Positions 1-12,324 of a stretch of DNA of 64,000 nucleotides are shown piece after piece; positions within the stretch are counted from its first letter, which is position 1; every line of letters begins with the position of its first letter. The stretch is from Phlebopus portentosus. Taxonomy: Eukaryota; Basidiomycota; Agaricomycetes; Boletales; Boletinellaceae. The position numbers were made by a program, and so were the translations under genes. A model generated the notes under the pieces. The model searched no databases and was not told the origin of the DNA. It saw only the letters and a list, made by a program, of their open reading frames with translations. The DNA is taken from positions 2,728,001 through 2,792,000 of the forward strand of contig JAYXKI010000003.1 in the NCBI GenBank assembly GCA_037892935.1. The letters run 5' to 3'.

Positions 1-549
1 AGCACATGGAAGAAGTCTCTCGTGGGAGGATTGGCGTTAAGGATTAACATGTGATAGGAATGGAGATCGATAGAAGCCTGGGGAAGGCTTCTTCGGAACG
101 GAGACAGATTAGGGCCTGCCTAATAGGGAAGGAAGTAGTCAGTGGTGCTACCAGGAGTTTTGGTAGCGCCACCAGAATTGTCAGTGGTACCACCGACTTG
201 AGACAGTGGTGGTGAAACCAGCTGAAACATGTTGTCCTAACCAATGGCGAGGCATGGTCGGTAGTAATTGGTAGTCGGTAGTATTCAGTAGAAACTTTAT
301 TTAAGGCGCCAGCTGAGCGGGGCGTTGTCCCTCAGCGAAATTATTTTGTACTTTCAATCATAACTGTACCCCTTTGATTGAACCTCTGCTCTACTGCTGG
401 GTCAAGCTTGAGCCTATAGCTCGCTTCTTAGTAGTACATCCAACCTTCGCTACTCTACTCTCCAATTATACATTGTCAGAAGGAGGAAGCAGGGACTTGT
501 TCCGGTACGCTCGGACTGACCACCTCGTCCGAAAACGCTGGTCCTAACA
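1..549 (+). mobile_element. 3' part of a Gypsy-A LTR, running off the window
   Basis: This stretch matches the last third of the 1,605-bp LTRs at 40823-42427 and 52004-53608, including the shared end in CCTAACA at 549. It also holds the AT-rich TTTATTTAAGG box near 297-307, a possible TATA element. Its left part lies outside the window, so it could be a solo LTR or the right end of a full element. It interrupts a Copia leader at 549/550; CAAAG at 550-554 would be one copy of the target duplication. Confidence 0.9.
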
Positions 550-1066
550 CAAAGATCCTTCAATAAGTCAGCGAGTTCTTGACCGATTTGTCTGAAACTT
601 TGCGACAGAGGACGAGGAAATAGGCCAAATAGACGTGCCAAATTTCGTGAGAAACGGATCAGCGGTTCACCCGAGATAGGCAATGCAACTTTGAAAATAG
701 CCAAAAGTGATAGGGCTATAGCGGTGTCAAATCGCAACGGATCAAACTGAAACTCGACAGGACAGTAGGCCTATATAGGCCGAGTAAACGTGCCAAAGGG
801 CGTCAAAAACGGCTGGACGGTTGTGGAGCAATCAAGTGGCGGAGATTTGGGGAGATTTGGCACTAATAAAGGCCAAAGAAGAAGGCAGAGGGCTCTGGGA
901 CTGTGGAAACTGCACAGAAGGGTGCAGAAGATGATGGGAACACTAGGAACACACCAAAAGGCCAGTCCAGAACACCAAAAACTTCTCTGACAATAGCAAC
1001 AGCTCTCCAAACCCAAAAACTCAAAAATGCAATAGTGCAGACAGCTAGAGCTCAAGGCTCATAACC
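550..1066 (-). mobile_element. Copia-3 leader fragment
   Basis: This is minus-strand Copia 5' leader, homologous to about 21840-22358 of Copia-2 and, in reverse complement, to 12325-12840 of Copia-1. It abuts a Gypsy-A LTR on the left, and the gag-pol portion is not in the window. The primer-binding site complement GGCTCATAACC lies at 1056-1066, directly next to the LTR. Short open frames recur here in all copies but are not conserved gene products. Confidence 0.88.
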
Positions 1067-1318
1067 TGTTTGATCACACAAATCCAGCAAGGGACCACTG
1101 AGTCCAGTGGTGAGTACACTTGATGTATATTAGCAGTCTAATTACATACCTGAGTCCAGTGGTGAGTACACTTGATGTAGAGTACTCACCAATGGACTGT
1201 GCCGCTTTTACAAGAGATTACATAAGCATCACATGATCAAGAAAGCGGACATAAGGAAGAATATAAACAGAATAATAAACTACAAAATACTAAGAGTGTC
1301 AGAATCACACTTCTAACA
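1067..1318 (-). repeat. Copia-3 5' LTR (252 bp)
   Basis: The 252-bp LTR starts TGTT and ends CTAACA (plus-strand reading). It is homologous to 10089-10340 and to the Copia-1 LTRs in reverse complement. It retains both copies of the internal direct repeat TGAGTCCAGTGGTGAGTACA. Because the other half of the element is missing, no target duplication can be confirmed. Confidence 0.92.
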
Positions 1319-1854
1319 AAATGTTAATTGACTACTAGGTGACAGGCTGCACTGAGCAAGACTTATAAGAGAATAGCTGGCTACTCACTTCCTAACCTGC
1401 TCCATATGTTGCCCGTGTTACTTGACATGCTTCTTATGAGATGCCCTACCTCTCAGATAATTTTTTCATTTTGAAGTGATAGACAATAAGAGCACTTCTG
1501 CCAACTCTTCTAGTTCTTGAGAAATTAGCTGCTCACTAGGTAGACCTAGAGCTCTTAAGCTCACCTGCAAACCTAGTCTCAATGCACTCTCAGATTAGCA
1601 AGCAGGCTTTATAACTGATGCTTGCAGTGGTATGCTGCTCCTATTTCACTGGCTAGCACCAGCTGTCTTAGACTTAATAGAAGTACCTGCTGTCATCTCT
1701 ACCTGTAAAATAGTGCTCAGTGCTGGCCTGACTACAGAGGACTGGTGAGATTTAGGGCTGTGAATAGCTGGTGGAGTGCTATGGTATGTCCAGTACTACC
1801 TAGTGGAGATTTAGCAGTAACCCCCAACTCTTCAAGCTAGCTCATAGAGGGCCA
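1319..1854. other. Unassigned decayed sequence
   Basis: No open frame of note and no recognisable element. Repeated words such as CAGTGCTGG and AGCTGGTGGAG resemble the tandem repeat that follows, so it may be a diverged flank of that array. Confidence 0.4.
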
Positions 1855-2300
1855 AGGTGTAGCAGCACCACCCTAGCTAAGTAGCACAGGTTCAGGTTCA
1901 GCAGTACATAGTATGCCTTCCAACTAGCTTGTATAGGGCCAAGGTGTGCCAGTGCTGCCTCAGCTAAGTGGCATAAGTTCAGCAGTATGCAGCACACCTC
2001 CCAGGTGTCTAGCAGAGGACTGAGGTGTGGTGGCATCACCCTAGCTAAGTGGCATAGGTTCAGCAGTGTGCAGCATACCTCCTAGTTAGATTGTAGAGGG
2101 CTAAAGTGTGCTAGCACCACTCTAGCTAAGTAGCATAGGTTTAGCAGCATATAGCACATCTCTAAGATGGCTGGCAGAGGGCTGAAGTATGTCAGTGCTA
2201 CCCCAGCTAAACGGCATAGGTTCAGCAGTGCATAGTACACCTCCTAGATAGCTGGCATTGCTCTAGCTATACAGTACGGGCTCAGCAGCACTCAGCCTTT
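1855..2300. repeat. Diverged tandem repeat, period about 82 bp
   Basis: The phrase GG(T)TTCAGCAG recurs near 1890, 1978, 2057, 2138 and 2219, i.e. at 79-88 bp spacing. Each unit contains a CAGCTAAGTGGCATAGGTT-like block, a GCAGCACACCTCC block and a GGCAGAGGGCTGAAGTGTG block. About five units are visible. Reverse-complement units of the same family occur at 55640-55765. The short open frames here are by-products of the repeat. Confidence 0.8.
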
Positions 2301-2559
2301 TCAGCACCTCTGCTTGAGCAGGCTGCTAGCTATAATAAAATGAGAGTATTTGGAGATTACTTACCTACCAAAAGCAAGTGTAGCTGAGTCTAAACTAGAG
2401 CCTGGAGAGCAGCTATAGCTTAGAAAAGCAGGGGACTGGGGGTGGGGACTTGAATGCTGATTACAAAGGAGGAAGGAATGTGTATGCATCCACAGTCAAT
2501 GTGTCCGCAGTCAGATGCTATACAGCAGTATCACATATTAATTACTATATACATCTATT

Positions 2560-5500
2560 GCCAACTATGCCTGCTATTATGGTGATGGTCTACACAAGTT
2601 ACTTTAATGCTTCTACCATCATTGGCCTAGCTATTTCTAACCTCTTTTGCTAACCTTACTTCAAAGTCCTTCACTATTCTGAAGAATTCATCCTCTGTAC
2701 TCATAAGAGCATTAGAGGCAGCCTCCTCTATACAATTTACAACACATCTTAGTACACTCCTAATTAGTGGATAGTTTAATATAAACTCCCAAGTCTTTTG
2801 CTATGCATCTGTATTGTCTGGGTAGCACTCAGGTTGTAGCTAATTGATGTGTGCATTTATGATGAGTAGATATGTGAGGTCCTTATTTGTTACACCCTTG
2901 AGCGTAACTTTAGGCTTACTCAGCCCAACCCTCTCCTCTGCATCCAGTAGTGTATCTAAACTGCAGCATTTTATTAAAGAAGCAAGACATTTTGTGAGCA
3001 TAATGAGCAATGTATTGTGCAGAATGTTTGTACTTGTTCTACCAAGATAATACACTTGTAGCAGCTCCACGAGTGTTTTCTTCATAGATAAGAGAGAATA
3101 GAAGTGAGCTCCAATTACCGTTAAATGAACTAGCGTAACAACAAAGTGACTAGTTCTAGACTTCATTAAGCTGTAGTAAAGCGTGAGCTATGTTAAGGTG
3201 GGTTAGAGGGGGTTACTTACAAGGTATCTCCCCTTTCCAGCAGTACAGCATCACATGTTAGACATCTGTCATGTTCTTCTTGTCAGCTTACTAGAAATAG
3301 TCAAAAGTCACAAGGGATGAAGATTAGTTTTCTGCTGTTAATCATATGGAGTGCCATTGCCATCCCTGTGGTGTTGATATACTAATCTAACCAGGCTAAT
3401 CTTATGCTGGCCAGCAGCCAGAACTTGCTAAATTGCTTAGAAAGACAGGGGGTGAAGAATATATATAGCTTGCTGTCGCACATGAACAACTATCATGCAA
3501 AGAACTTTGATGTATTATCAAGAGGTCTGAAAGGGGTAAGATCAAAACAAATATTGTATGGAGGCGGGTAGTTATAGGGCTCACCTTTTAAAAATGTCTC
3601 CACTTAGAGGCATATCTAAAAAGTTCAGAGGGCGAAGGTAGCTAAGCTTATCTATCTTTAGCTCTGCCTAAGCTTAGCAGGCTTCGAAGGTCTCTTCTAA
3701 GACTTAGCACTCATTCTTCCTTCCTTTATACTTGTATTATATGCTGCTAGCTTATTTTCATACTCCACCCTGTCTTCTTCTATCTCTTCATGTCTTCCCT
3801 GTATACTTCTTTAACACCTCATCCCAGCTCTTTTCATCAGCTTCAGTAGTATGGGCAAAGTCATAGCAGTTTCTTCTCACTTGCTTGAATAAATTCTCCA
3901 CCACCTCTGTCTCTGTGCAGTCTTGATTTGTGTTAGTAGGTGACCCATAAGTATAGTAAAAAATGTAGGCACACTATTTGCAGAGATTGGCATCTCGGTA
4001 TTGAAGGCCTCCCTCATACCACACCTCACACAATCCTCAAATGCCTCTAGATCTCTTCCATGCTATTTAATAAGTATATGTCCACTTCTAAATGTACTGC
4101 GCTACTCAAGAATCTTTAATTTTTCCTATTGGTCTATTAAGTAAACTTGTACTATTGTGTACAGTGTAGTCTAATAGCTCATGTCTCTCATAAGAGACTT
4201 GATATGTCGGGCAAGAACTACTAAAAGAGAAAGATCAGTGTCAGAGGTGAGAAGTGGAGAGCAACTATGCATCTGACGTACTCTCTTGTCCTATAAATAA
4301 ACAGTGAAGCTTTCTTTCTCCTATTTGAGTCTATAGGTTTTTAACTTTGCTCCCTTTTTGGATGTCTTTTCTATTTGCTTGAATTTGATAACTGGGATAT
4401 TGTAAATAGATATAAATTCTAGTTTTTTCTTTTAAAAGTTAGCCTAATGAGGCGATAATGCAACTTGAGACTGTACTGACCTTAAAATGGCCCAGCTTTG
4501 TCACGCTAGATCTATAGCTTGTCTATATACATCAGGGACTGGCAGGCTTGCTGATACTTAGTAGCCAGTTTTATTTGATTCAATGAGCACCGCCAATGCT
4601 AGGGTGTGCTGGCCATTACAAGTCAACCCACTAATACTAGCTACGATCTCCTCTTTATAAATATTGGCATCATCTTACAATTCTGCAAATCTCTCCACAT
4701 CTGCTCTTCTCTCTTCATCTACGATCTTCTCACCCCTGCCTTCTTTCTCTTCATTGCTACTAGTATCATTATTGATAACTATCTTCATACTCTTGTGTTT
4801 TTTATGCTCTGCCTTCCTTTGTCAGCTGGTGGCTTTTGAACTCTCTTCTCTAGTCCTGATGCACTTAGAAGGGCAGAAGTTGTTATCCTATTGTTGTCCA
4901 CTATGCATTTGCTCAATGGCTCTAAGGGAGCCCCGACTGGAATCTGTGATCATGATGCTAGCTTTATGGGCTTTAGCCGATAAGGCTTTCTACTGTTATT
5001 TTACCTGTGAATATACATCGCATAGGACTCCATCAACTATAACTGAGCTATCACCTAGCAAGTTTATGCCTTTCATATCATTGACTAGGGTTTAACAGAT
5101 CACAGAAAGCAAGCATCAATGAAGGTACATCATCTCATTAGTAGTTTCTTTTAGCATCCTTTTCTATTTCTTAGGTGTCACCTTGCTGTCTCTGACTAGC
5201 ACTCTTGAGTTCTTGAACTTTGCATCCTTATTTAAACTACTATCACTTAAGCCATCATCAATTACAGAAGGGTGCTCTGGAACCACTAGAGAAATGCCAA
5301 GTGTAGGGTGAGAGGAAGCTCTGCTAGGAGGAGGGCTTTGTTCTTGGATGTAGGCTTGAGTGCCTGGAGCACTTGTGCTTTTTTCATTCTAGAGAGAGTC
5401 ACATTCTTTTTAAATAGTGAAAATACTAGCTTTATACACCTTTGCACCATAAAGAGTCATGCCAATCACTAGCTGTGACAGCATATACTCGATATGCATT

Positions 5501-6350
5501 CTTATCCTGTCTCTCTTAAGTCTCTGAGCAGTAGCAGTCTATACTTCAATGTTAGTGCAGAACTGATAGAATATATATAGATGTACCTAGGTGAGGGCGA
5601 ATAAAAGAATCCACTCATGAGAACTGCTAATGATAGAGCCACCCAAAAGGGTAATCGGCAATATCATTAATATAACATATAGTGGGTGAAGCAGTTGAAA
5701 GTCCCCCACAGTCTTCTTTTTCATGATATTCCTAGTGTCCTTCAAATTTGAGCTGTTGTATGTGTTATACTCTGTTCAGTCTGTCTTAGAAGGGAAAATA
5801 CACTTGAGTAGATCATATAGCCTTTTCATTGAGCTCTTCTTTGAACAGATCTGTTCACCTCTCTGCCAGTAGCATCAGTCTAAGCTCCATATATACATAA
5901 AATTAACTCACTAGTATCAAATTATATAAGCCAAGTGCAGCACAGCAGAAGTTAGTAAAGATCATGCTGGCTCTGGCACTACCCCAGGTCTTGTTCAGAG
6001 CCTGAATCAGAGATTGTGAAACCTCATCTATCTATCCAGGGCTATCACATTCTGGCCTAGCAGAGCTAGGGGTGCTATCATTATTACCAGAAGCCACATA
6101 AGCTTATGAATCTGCATCAACGTCCATCTTATCATTACCAAAGTCAGGCTGAGGTAGGGTTTGCACAGAAACATCTTTTAAGAGGGACAGTATCAGCTAG
6201 AAGCTGTAGTTAGATTCTACCAGAGGCTTTACAACATTCATAGAATCAGTGCCCTCAATGAACCCTGCCCTTACTTAATCAGAGATTATATTGCCTTTGC
6301 TCTAGGGAAAATGTATTAGTTATCATTGTACCTCTAGATGTATTCCATCA
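2560..6350 (-). pseudogene. Heavily decayed minus-strand coding relic of unrecognised family
   Basis: Read on the minus strand, this region gives long stretches of protein-like sequence interrupted by many stops and frame changes. Near 6150-5940 there is an MDVDADS start-like patch and a KTWGSARASMIF patch. Near 4740-4600 there is a charged, coiled stretch. SPLLTSDTDLSLL lies near 4250-4210. A 108-residue open piece at 2840-3166 includes SLDTLLDAEERVGLSKPK, and a KTWEFILNYPLIRSVLR patch lies near 2790-2740. The order and spacing suggest one large multi-domain gene, probably transposon-borne because such relics sit among repeats. I do not recognise the function. The plus-strand frames at 4606-5095 are shadows. 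Confidence 0.5.
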
Positions 6351-6589
6351 CCTCTTTGAACTCCTTACTGCCTTTTTCATAAGTGTTGTTACACCCCGCG
6401 TCTTATGTGCTCTGATGTGTCTGAGCTAAAACAGCAAAAACTCAAGTAAATAATGCTTTTCTCTATCAATTCTGCATGTTTCATGACCAGTTAACACTTG
6501 AAAAAAAGCACTAGCTCGTGCATGTAGATGTATATAAAAATATTTATAATTTGTTGTCTGTGTGTGTCAGAACAAAACAAACAACTTCA

Positions 6590-6880
6590 CCAAGCCTTGC
6601 TCCAAAGGATTATCTGGACTGCTCATAAAATTATTCCTCCTCATATAAGCCATAATAAATTTTTCTTCTAGTCTGTAAATTAAGTCTATATACATGACAG
6701 TGCTCTAACAAAGTTTTGTATCATTTTGTCCAGTATTTATGTAGGAAACATCAGACAATTTCATCAACCCTTGTTCCAGCGGGTTATCTGGACTGTTCAA
6801 AAAATCATTCCTCTTTACACAAGCCATCATAGTTTTTCTCTTGATCTGTAAATTAGGTCTATATACCTTGCAATACTCTG
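6590..6880. repeat. Imperfect direct repeat, about 175 bp apart
   Basis: TTATCTGGACTG, followed by a TCATTCCTC-like word and CTGTAAATTA(A/G)GTCTATATA, occurs near 6610-6690 and again near 6785-6865. The spacing is about 173-175 bp, so two diverged tandem copies are present. No gene is visible. Confidence 0.7.
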
Positions 6881-8261
6881 GTAAGCTTTTGATCTGTTTT
6901 GTGTAGTATTTGTGCAACAGTGCAAGTGTCTTTTGTCTCTACAGCATTCTCAGGAACTGTCATTCAAAGGCAACAAATTCCAAACTTGCTTATATCTGAA
7001 GAAATTATTATGGTATTCATTCCATATGCTCAATGTGGTGCTTCTATTTATGCAATCTACGAGAGACTGTGGCTCACTCCTACCTGCATCGATTTTCACA
7101 CCTTTCCGTCATATCTGGATCATCACAATACTTCTCTGCCACAGCCAGATAACATATCTAGTACGCATAAGCAGAACAAGAGGCAGTGAATGCTATACTG
7201 CCACAGGTGACAGTACAGGATCGACACAGTCCAGAGATACAGTCAGACAATAAATCCGGTGGACCCACCGTCAATTCCGCTCACGATCACAGACACCTGG
7301 CTGCACCTTGACCTACTTCTCTTTCCTTTCCCATTGCCACCACAGTAGGTCATCCCATATATCTAACCTTATCTCAGCTGTGCCATTATGAACTAAGAGG
7401 TGAGAAGCAGCAAGCCAGGTAAGTAGCACGTACCTTAGCATTTGCAACTGTATCATATTCACTTACCATTCAATGGTCAAGCAAGTGATGGTGCCAACGA
7501 TACCGCTATGTTCTGTGTGAACGCCGTGATCATTGTAATCAAACTTTCTCTAATAGAGCCTCTAAGTCAAATTGCTGCATATTCTATCAGCTGTAAATTG
7601 ATCTTCTATTTCCATAGGCCTCTCGGGCCCTTGTGCATGCTCTTCCCAGAATAGAATCCATAGCAAGTAAACCATTGCCATTATGATTGTCCACTTTCTC
7701 CATTCAATTTGCCAAGTAGGCCTTTGTCTGACAGAGATGCTCTTCCATGCTCCTAGAAAAGTTGGATGTTTTGAGGATAGGGACAGCTTACCAGGCTCCA
7801 CGCATCTTCATGCGATCTTGTATACAGGGATAGGAAGTCTGTATCAGCACCTATAGCAGAGAGATGAGATAGGAGAAGAGATATACCGACACTAATGAAG
7901 CAATAGGGGGCTACAGGGACCATAGAACAGCAACAAATATAGTGCAAGCAAAGCACTTGGATTGAGCTACACAGGAGCCAGCTCATAGTTGTCGTAGATG
8001 CACTCAGCTGCCCCCGTCTGCAATGAATGAAAAGGTGTATCTGGACCAGTCAAAGCTGCCTAAGCATATGCATCATCATAACTTCACCCAGGCTCCCACT
8101 AGCTAGAGATCATTCTATTTTGTTTCTATTGCTGCTGGGAATCTGTTCAGACTTACAGAAATAATCCATTTGAACCATCTCCAGAGCTGCCCACAGCGCG
8201 TGCAGGAGCCAAAAGATACACAATAGACATGGATGTAAACCAAAGAGGGGAGAAGTAGTTA
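6881..8261. other. Unassigned sequence with short open frames only
   Basis: Several frames of 70-113 codons occur on both strands (for example 6912-7253 plus and 7562-7801 minus), but none shows a recognisable domain and they overlap one another. A TGTTACACCCC word at 6386 and a CAGACA near 7245 could be ends of an old LTR, but no duplicate or target duplication supports this. Confidence 0.35.
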
Positions 8262-8284
8262 TAGCACGTGTGTCGTGCTATATG
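8262..8284. other. Perfect 9-bp hairpin upstream of the Tc1-type relic
   Basis: TATAGCACG and CGTGCTATA flank a 5-nt loop TGTGT. It lies about 25 bp before the first transposase-like codons. It could be part of a terminal inverted repeat, but no matching copy was seen past 9454. Confidence 0.55.
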
Positions 8285-8307
8285 AGTATGTGACACCCTT
8301 CTGCTTT

Positions 8308-9454
8308 TGGCATAACCACTATAGCCCACGGGAAGGCTCTCTCAAACGATGCCCGACAGATCATACAGAATCTGTTTGAGACCAAGGAGTTCAGCGCAAA
8401 TCATCTTTCCGCTCTGATGGGCATCCACCGCTGGACAATATTCTGCATCAACCAGCAGGTTCAGAAGACTGGCAGCATCGAGAGAGACATTCTGTGGACA
8501 GGAAGGCCAAGGATACTAGAATATCCAGATGTCCATGTGAGCCTCTAAGTGTATTGTCGCCTGCTGAGCTGCTCATTACGCTGTCAGTATCTACTCAGTG
8601 CTATCGACTTCTGTAGAGATCTGTTTCTTGATGAACTCAAGAATATGTTAGGTGGAGCGTCTGGTAAATTCATCTCGGATTTGATGGTATGGTGGACACT
8701 AGAGCACATGGGCTTCACAATAAAGAAGGTGCAGCCTTCTTTGGTGTAGAGAGATGTTCATATCTATCTGACCAGGTCCAGATTATGAAGAAAGTGCGAG
8801 AACGAAGCAAAACTATGCAAATTGAATACCGCCTTAGGATGGGCTCACAGTACACCCCTGAGCAACTCGTATTTGTTGACAAGAGTGCCTATGACTGTTG
8901 AACCTTCTTATGAAACAAGGCGTGGGCCTTGCGTGGCTATCACACTACTCAAAAACAGTTCTTTGCTAGGGGAAAAAGGTGCACTGCATTATGTTCTTAA
9001 AATTACACAAGCCGAAACTCAATTCGTATAGGTATTCGGTTCTTCCCGCCATCTCTCTGGATGGGATGCTTGAATGCATTATCGTGGAAGGCTCGTTCAA
9101 TGCAGACTCCTTTGCAGCATTTATTAATACCCTCCTAGACAGCATGCAGCCCTGGCTGGTGAGAAACTCAGTCATTATCATGGACAATTGCTCTATTTAC
9201 AAGTCCGATGATGTGCGCCAACTCATTGAATCCAGATGAGATGGTCTTCCTGCTGGATCATTGTGTGCAGGCTATTCATCATGCCATGTCTGTCTAGGGG
9301 CATGAAGCTTGAGTTCTTACTGGCATACTCTCCTGACTTCAATCCAATCGAGCTGGTGTTTTCATTGCTCAAATCTCAACTTCGGTGTGTTCCTCTGCCA
9401 GAGGGTGGAGGTGATGCTGCAGTCTATGCCAGGCTTTATGGAGAGGTTATGTAA
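8308..9454 (+). pseudogene. Tc1/mariner-type transposase relic (DDE)
   Basis: The plus strand reads as a broken Tc1/mariner-like transposase. An N-terminal helix-turn-helix region (ALSNDARQIIQNLF to about 8520) is followed by a DDE catalytic core split by stops and frame changes. Catalytic landmarks remain: the first Asp in FVDKSAYD near 8875, the second in VIIMDNCSIY near 9175, and the Glu in SPDFNPIELVFSLLK near 9335-9375. SVLPAISLDG near 9040 is also typical of fungal members. Between the second Asp and the Glu there is an extra segment (about 9235-9300), either an insertion or a decayed intron. At least three frame breaks make it inactive. Terminal inverted repeats could not be located. 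Confidence 0.85.
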
Positions 9455-10088
9455 ATTGGTGTAGCCAACTGCTGCACCTTCTATGAACACTGCGGATATG
9501 GCTGGTGTGTGGTCTTCATTCATTGGTTTCTGATTGATTGGGAGGGATAACTGATTTACATTCTATGCTATTACTGTGACTATAGGTGAATGTGGTTTAT
9601 ATAGATAAGCAACTATGTTCATCTATGAGCTAGATTGAATCAGTCTTGTTTCACATAGCAAATAGTTGATGACTTCTGAAGTGTAGTGTCAACTATACAA
9701 GATGTGAGAAGACATGGGGCAAAATGAGCTGTTGTAGTATTGTTGATCCCACTCTTGAGCTCATACAGATAGTATAATTGCCATATACACATAAGTTATC
9801 ACTTTGGTCACATAGTGTGATACAAGGAAGAACAGGCAAAGTCACTATACATATTGAAATGAATCACAAATGGAAGAGATATAACATGACACAATGAGGG
9901 AGGCAAGTGAGCGCATGAACTGAATGAACATCAAACAAAATAAAACCCATTTAGGCTAACCACATGCATCCGAACTCCATTCAGCACAAATTTTCAGCCT
10001 TCATAAGCTCGAAAATTCTCATCAATCCTTTCTGCTTCATCATAATGTCTGGGATGATGCCAGCTTCAGCTGTTTCACTTATAGTTTG
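9455..10088. other. Unassigned flank left of Copia-2
   Basis: No gene recognised. On the minus strand 10088-9970 reads as a short protein-like stretch (ISETAEAGIIPDIMMKQKG) that ends at the Copia LTR, so a host or transposon gene may have been interrupted here. The other side of the Copia (24119 onward) does not continue it. Confidence 0.4.
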
Positions 10089-10340
10089 TGTTAGATCACA
10101 CAAATCCAGCAAGGGACCACTGAGTCCAGTGGTGAGTACACTTGATGTATATTAGCAGTCTAACTACATACCTGAGTCCAGTAGTGAGTACACTTGATGT
10201 AGAGTACTCACCAATGGACTGTGCCGCTTTTACAGGAGATTACATAAGCATCACATGATCAAGAAAGCGGACATAAGGAAGAATATAAACAGAATAATAA
10301 ACTACAAAATACTAAGAGTGTCAGAATCACACTTCTAACA
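10089..10340 (-). repeat. Copia-2 3' LTR (252 bp)
   Basis: Reads TGTTAGATCACAC at the left and ends ACTTCTAACA at the right on the plus strand, the reverse complement of the Copia-1 LTR. The polypurine tract complement CTCCCCCCTGAT follows directly at 10341-10352. It keeps both copies of the internal direct repeat, with small differences from Copia-1. Confidence 0.95.
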
Positions 10341-10367
10341 CTCCCCCCTGATCTGACACTTCTTCCT

Positions 10368-12072
10368 TCAACATAATCCCAGCATCTTACACATCTCCTG
10401 CACCTTTACTCTGCTTAGTGCTTTGGTCATAATGTCTGCTGGCATGGTCTGAGTAGGCAAGTAATGCACTTTGATATGACCAGCCTCTACAACATCTCTC
10501 AACCAGTAGAAGCGCAGATCTAGGTGTTTCACGCATCCATGATGCTCAGGATTGTTTGCCACAGACAGAGCAGACTGGTTATCAATATACAGGGAAGAGG
10601 GTGCATCAAATTTGTAGCCAAACTCTGTAAAGAGATTTCTCAGCCACATAATCTCTTGTCCTGCACTAACAGCAGCAATGTATTCTGCTTCAGTGGTGGA
10701 TAGAGTCACAAAGGGCTGCAACTTGCTAGCCCAGCTGATAGCACCAGTTCCCATCTTGACAACCATCCCACTTGTGGACTGTCTGTTATCCTTATTTCCT
10801 CCATGGTCAGCATCACAGAAGGTAGTGAACAGCTCAGAGAACTTAGGATCAGGTGCATAAGTCAACCTGAAATCCTTTGTACTCTGCAAATAGCGACATA
10901 AATGCTTTGCTGCCTTCCAATAAGCTAGACCAGGATTAGAACTGAAGCGTCCCAAGACACCAACTGCATAGGCAATATCTGGCCTAGTAGCAATAGCTAA
11001 ATACATAAGTGCACCAACTAATTGCTTGTAGGACACCTGCTTCATGTATTCAGTTTCTGCAGGGGTCTTAGGAGCCATGTCCTTGCTGAGCTTCTGCTCA
11101 GGGAGAGGAGTAGTAACAGTGCCACAGTTGCTCATACTGAAGTGCTCTAGCACATCAATAATATACTGTCTCTGTGACAGACTGATAGAGTGCTTGGAGC
11201 GGTCTCTCTGAATATGGACTCCTAGCAGGAATGAGGTTGGGCCCAACTCATGCAGTTTAAAGTGCTTGGCCAGTTCATCTCTGACAGACTCATACTGCTG
11301 CTTAGACTTTACAGCAATGGTCATGTCATCAACATAGACTGAAATGATGATGCACACTTCATCTCTGCTGTACACCCAAATGCTGTAATCACAGCGCACT
11401 AACTTGAAGCCCATGCTCTTCATCACTGAATCAAGCTTCTTGTGCCATTGGTGGCCAGCCTGCTTAAGGCCATAAATTGACTTGATCAGCTTGAGAACAA
11501 ATTCAGGGCCAAAGTAGTCCTCAAATCCTTCAGGCTGGGTCATGTAGACATCATGCTCCATCTCACCATTGAGGAAAGCAGTAGAGATGTCAACACTATA
11601 CAGCTCAAGGTCTTCAAATGCAGCTATTGCCAGGATGGCTCTAAGTGCAGCCCACTTGGCTGTAGGGGCAAACACCTGAGAGAACTCAAGACCTGGTTGC
11701 TGTGAGAAGCCCTTGGCTACCAGCCTTGCCTTGTACCTGTCTATAGATCCATCTGCCTTGCGCTTGAGCTTGAACACCCATCTGCATCCAATGGGCTTTC
11801 TGCAAGAAGGTAGTCTGACTGGTTCAAATGTGCCATTCTCAATCAGACTAATAAATTCCTCCATGGCTGCTTTCTCCCAGAGGTCTGCATCAGGACGTCC
11901 TTTGATGTCCTTCCACTGATAGGGTTCAGAACTGATGTGTTGCACATCTTGTGCAGAAAACACATGCTCAGCGCAATTAGATGACTGGAATGCATATTCT
12001 AGAGCATCTTCATAAGACAGATAGATGTCCTCTAGTCCTGCATTAGCACCAAAATCCATTAGGCCAGCAAAC
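10368..12072 (-). pseudogene. Copia-2 pol, 3' part (reverse transcriptase and RNase H)
   Basis: Encodes the C-terminal 560 or so residues of a Copia polyprotein on the minus strand: the RVT_2 reverse transcriptase (VFKLKRKADGS, then VYVDDMTIAVKS) and the RNase H (FCDADHGG, LSTTEAEYIA). It is nearly identical to residues 950-1513 of the Copia-1 protein and ends with the same GLC-stop. The frame is open here, but the gene is cut at 12072 by Copia-1 and its upstream half (18332-21172) has stops. A starting Met at 12059 is only an internal residue. Confidence 0.95.
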
Positions 12073-12324
12073 TGTTAGAAGTGTGATTCTGACACTCTTA
12101 GTATTTTGTAGTTTATTGTTCTGTTTATATTCTTCCTTATGTCCGCTTTCTTGATCATGTGATGCTTATGTAATCTCCTGTAAAAGCGGCACAGTCCATT
12201 GGTGAGTACTCTACATCAAGTGTACTCACCACTGGACTCAGGTATGTAGTTAGACTGCTAATATACATCAAGTGTACTCACCACTGGACTCAGTGGTCCC
12301 TTGCTGGATTTGTGTGATCTAACA
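12073..12324 (+). repeat. Copia-1 5' LTR
   Basis: TGTTAGAAG...GATCTAACA, 252 bp. It contains a 9-bp inverted repeat (GGTGAGTAC / GTACTCACC) and two direct copies of a 27-29-bp block around ACATCAAGTGTACTCACCAC, about 52 bp apart. The U3 promoter is expected here, but no canonical TATA box is clear. Confidence 0.97.

Noticed and set aside
6386..7250. An LTR beginning TGTTACACCCC
   Set aside because: No matching second end, target duplication or copy was found.
9970..10088. A host exon interrupted by Copia-2
   Set aside because: Only about 35 residues of minus-strand protein-like sequence, and the right flank does not continue it.
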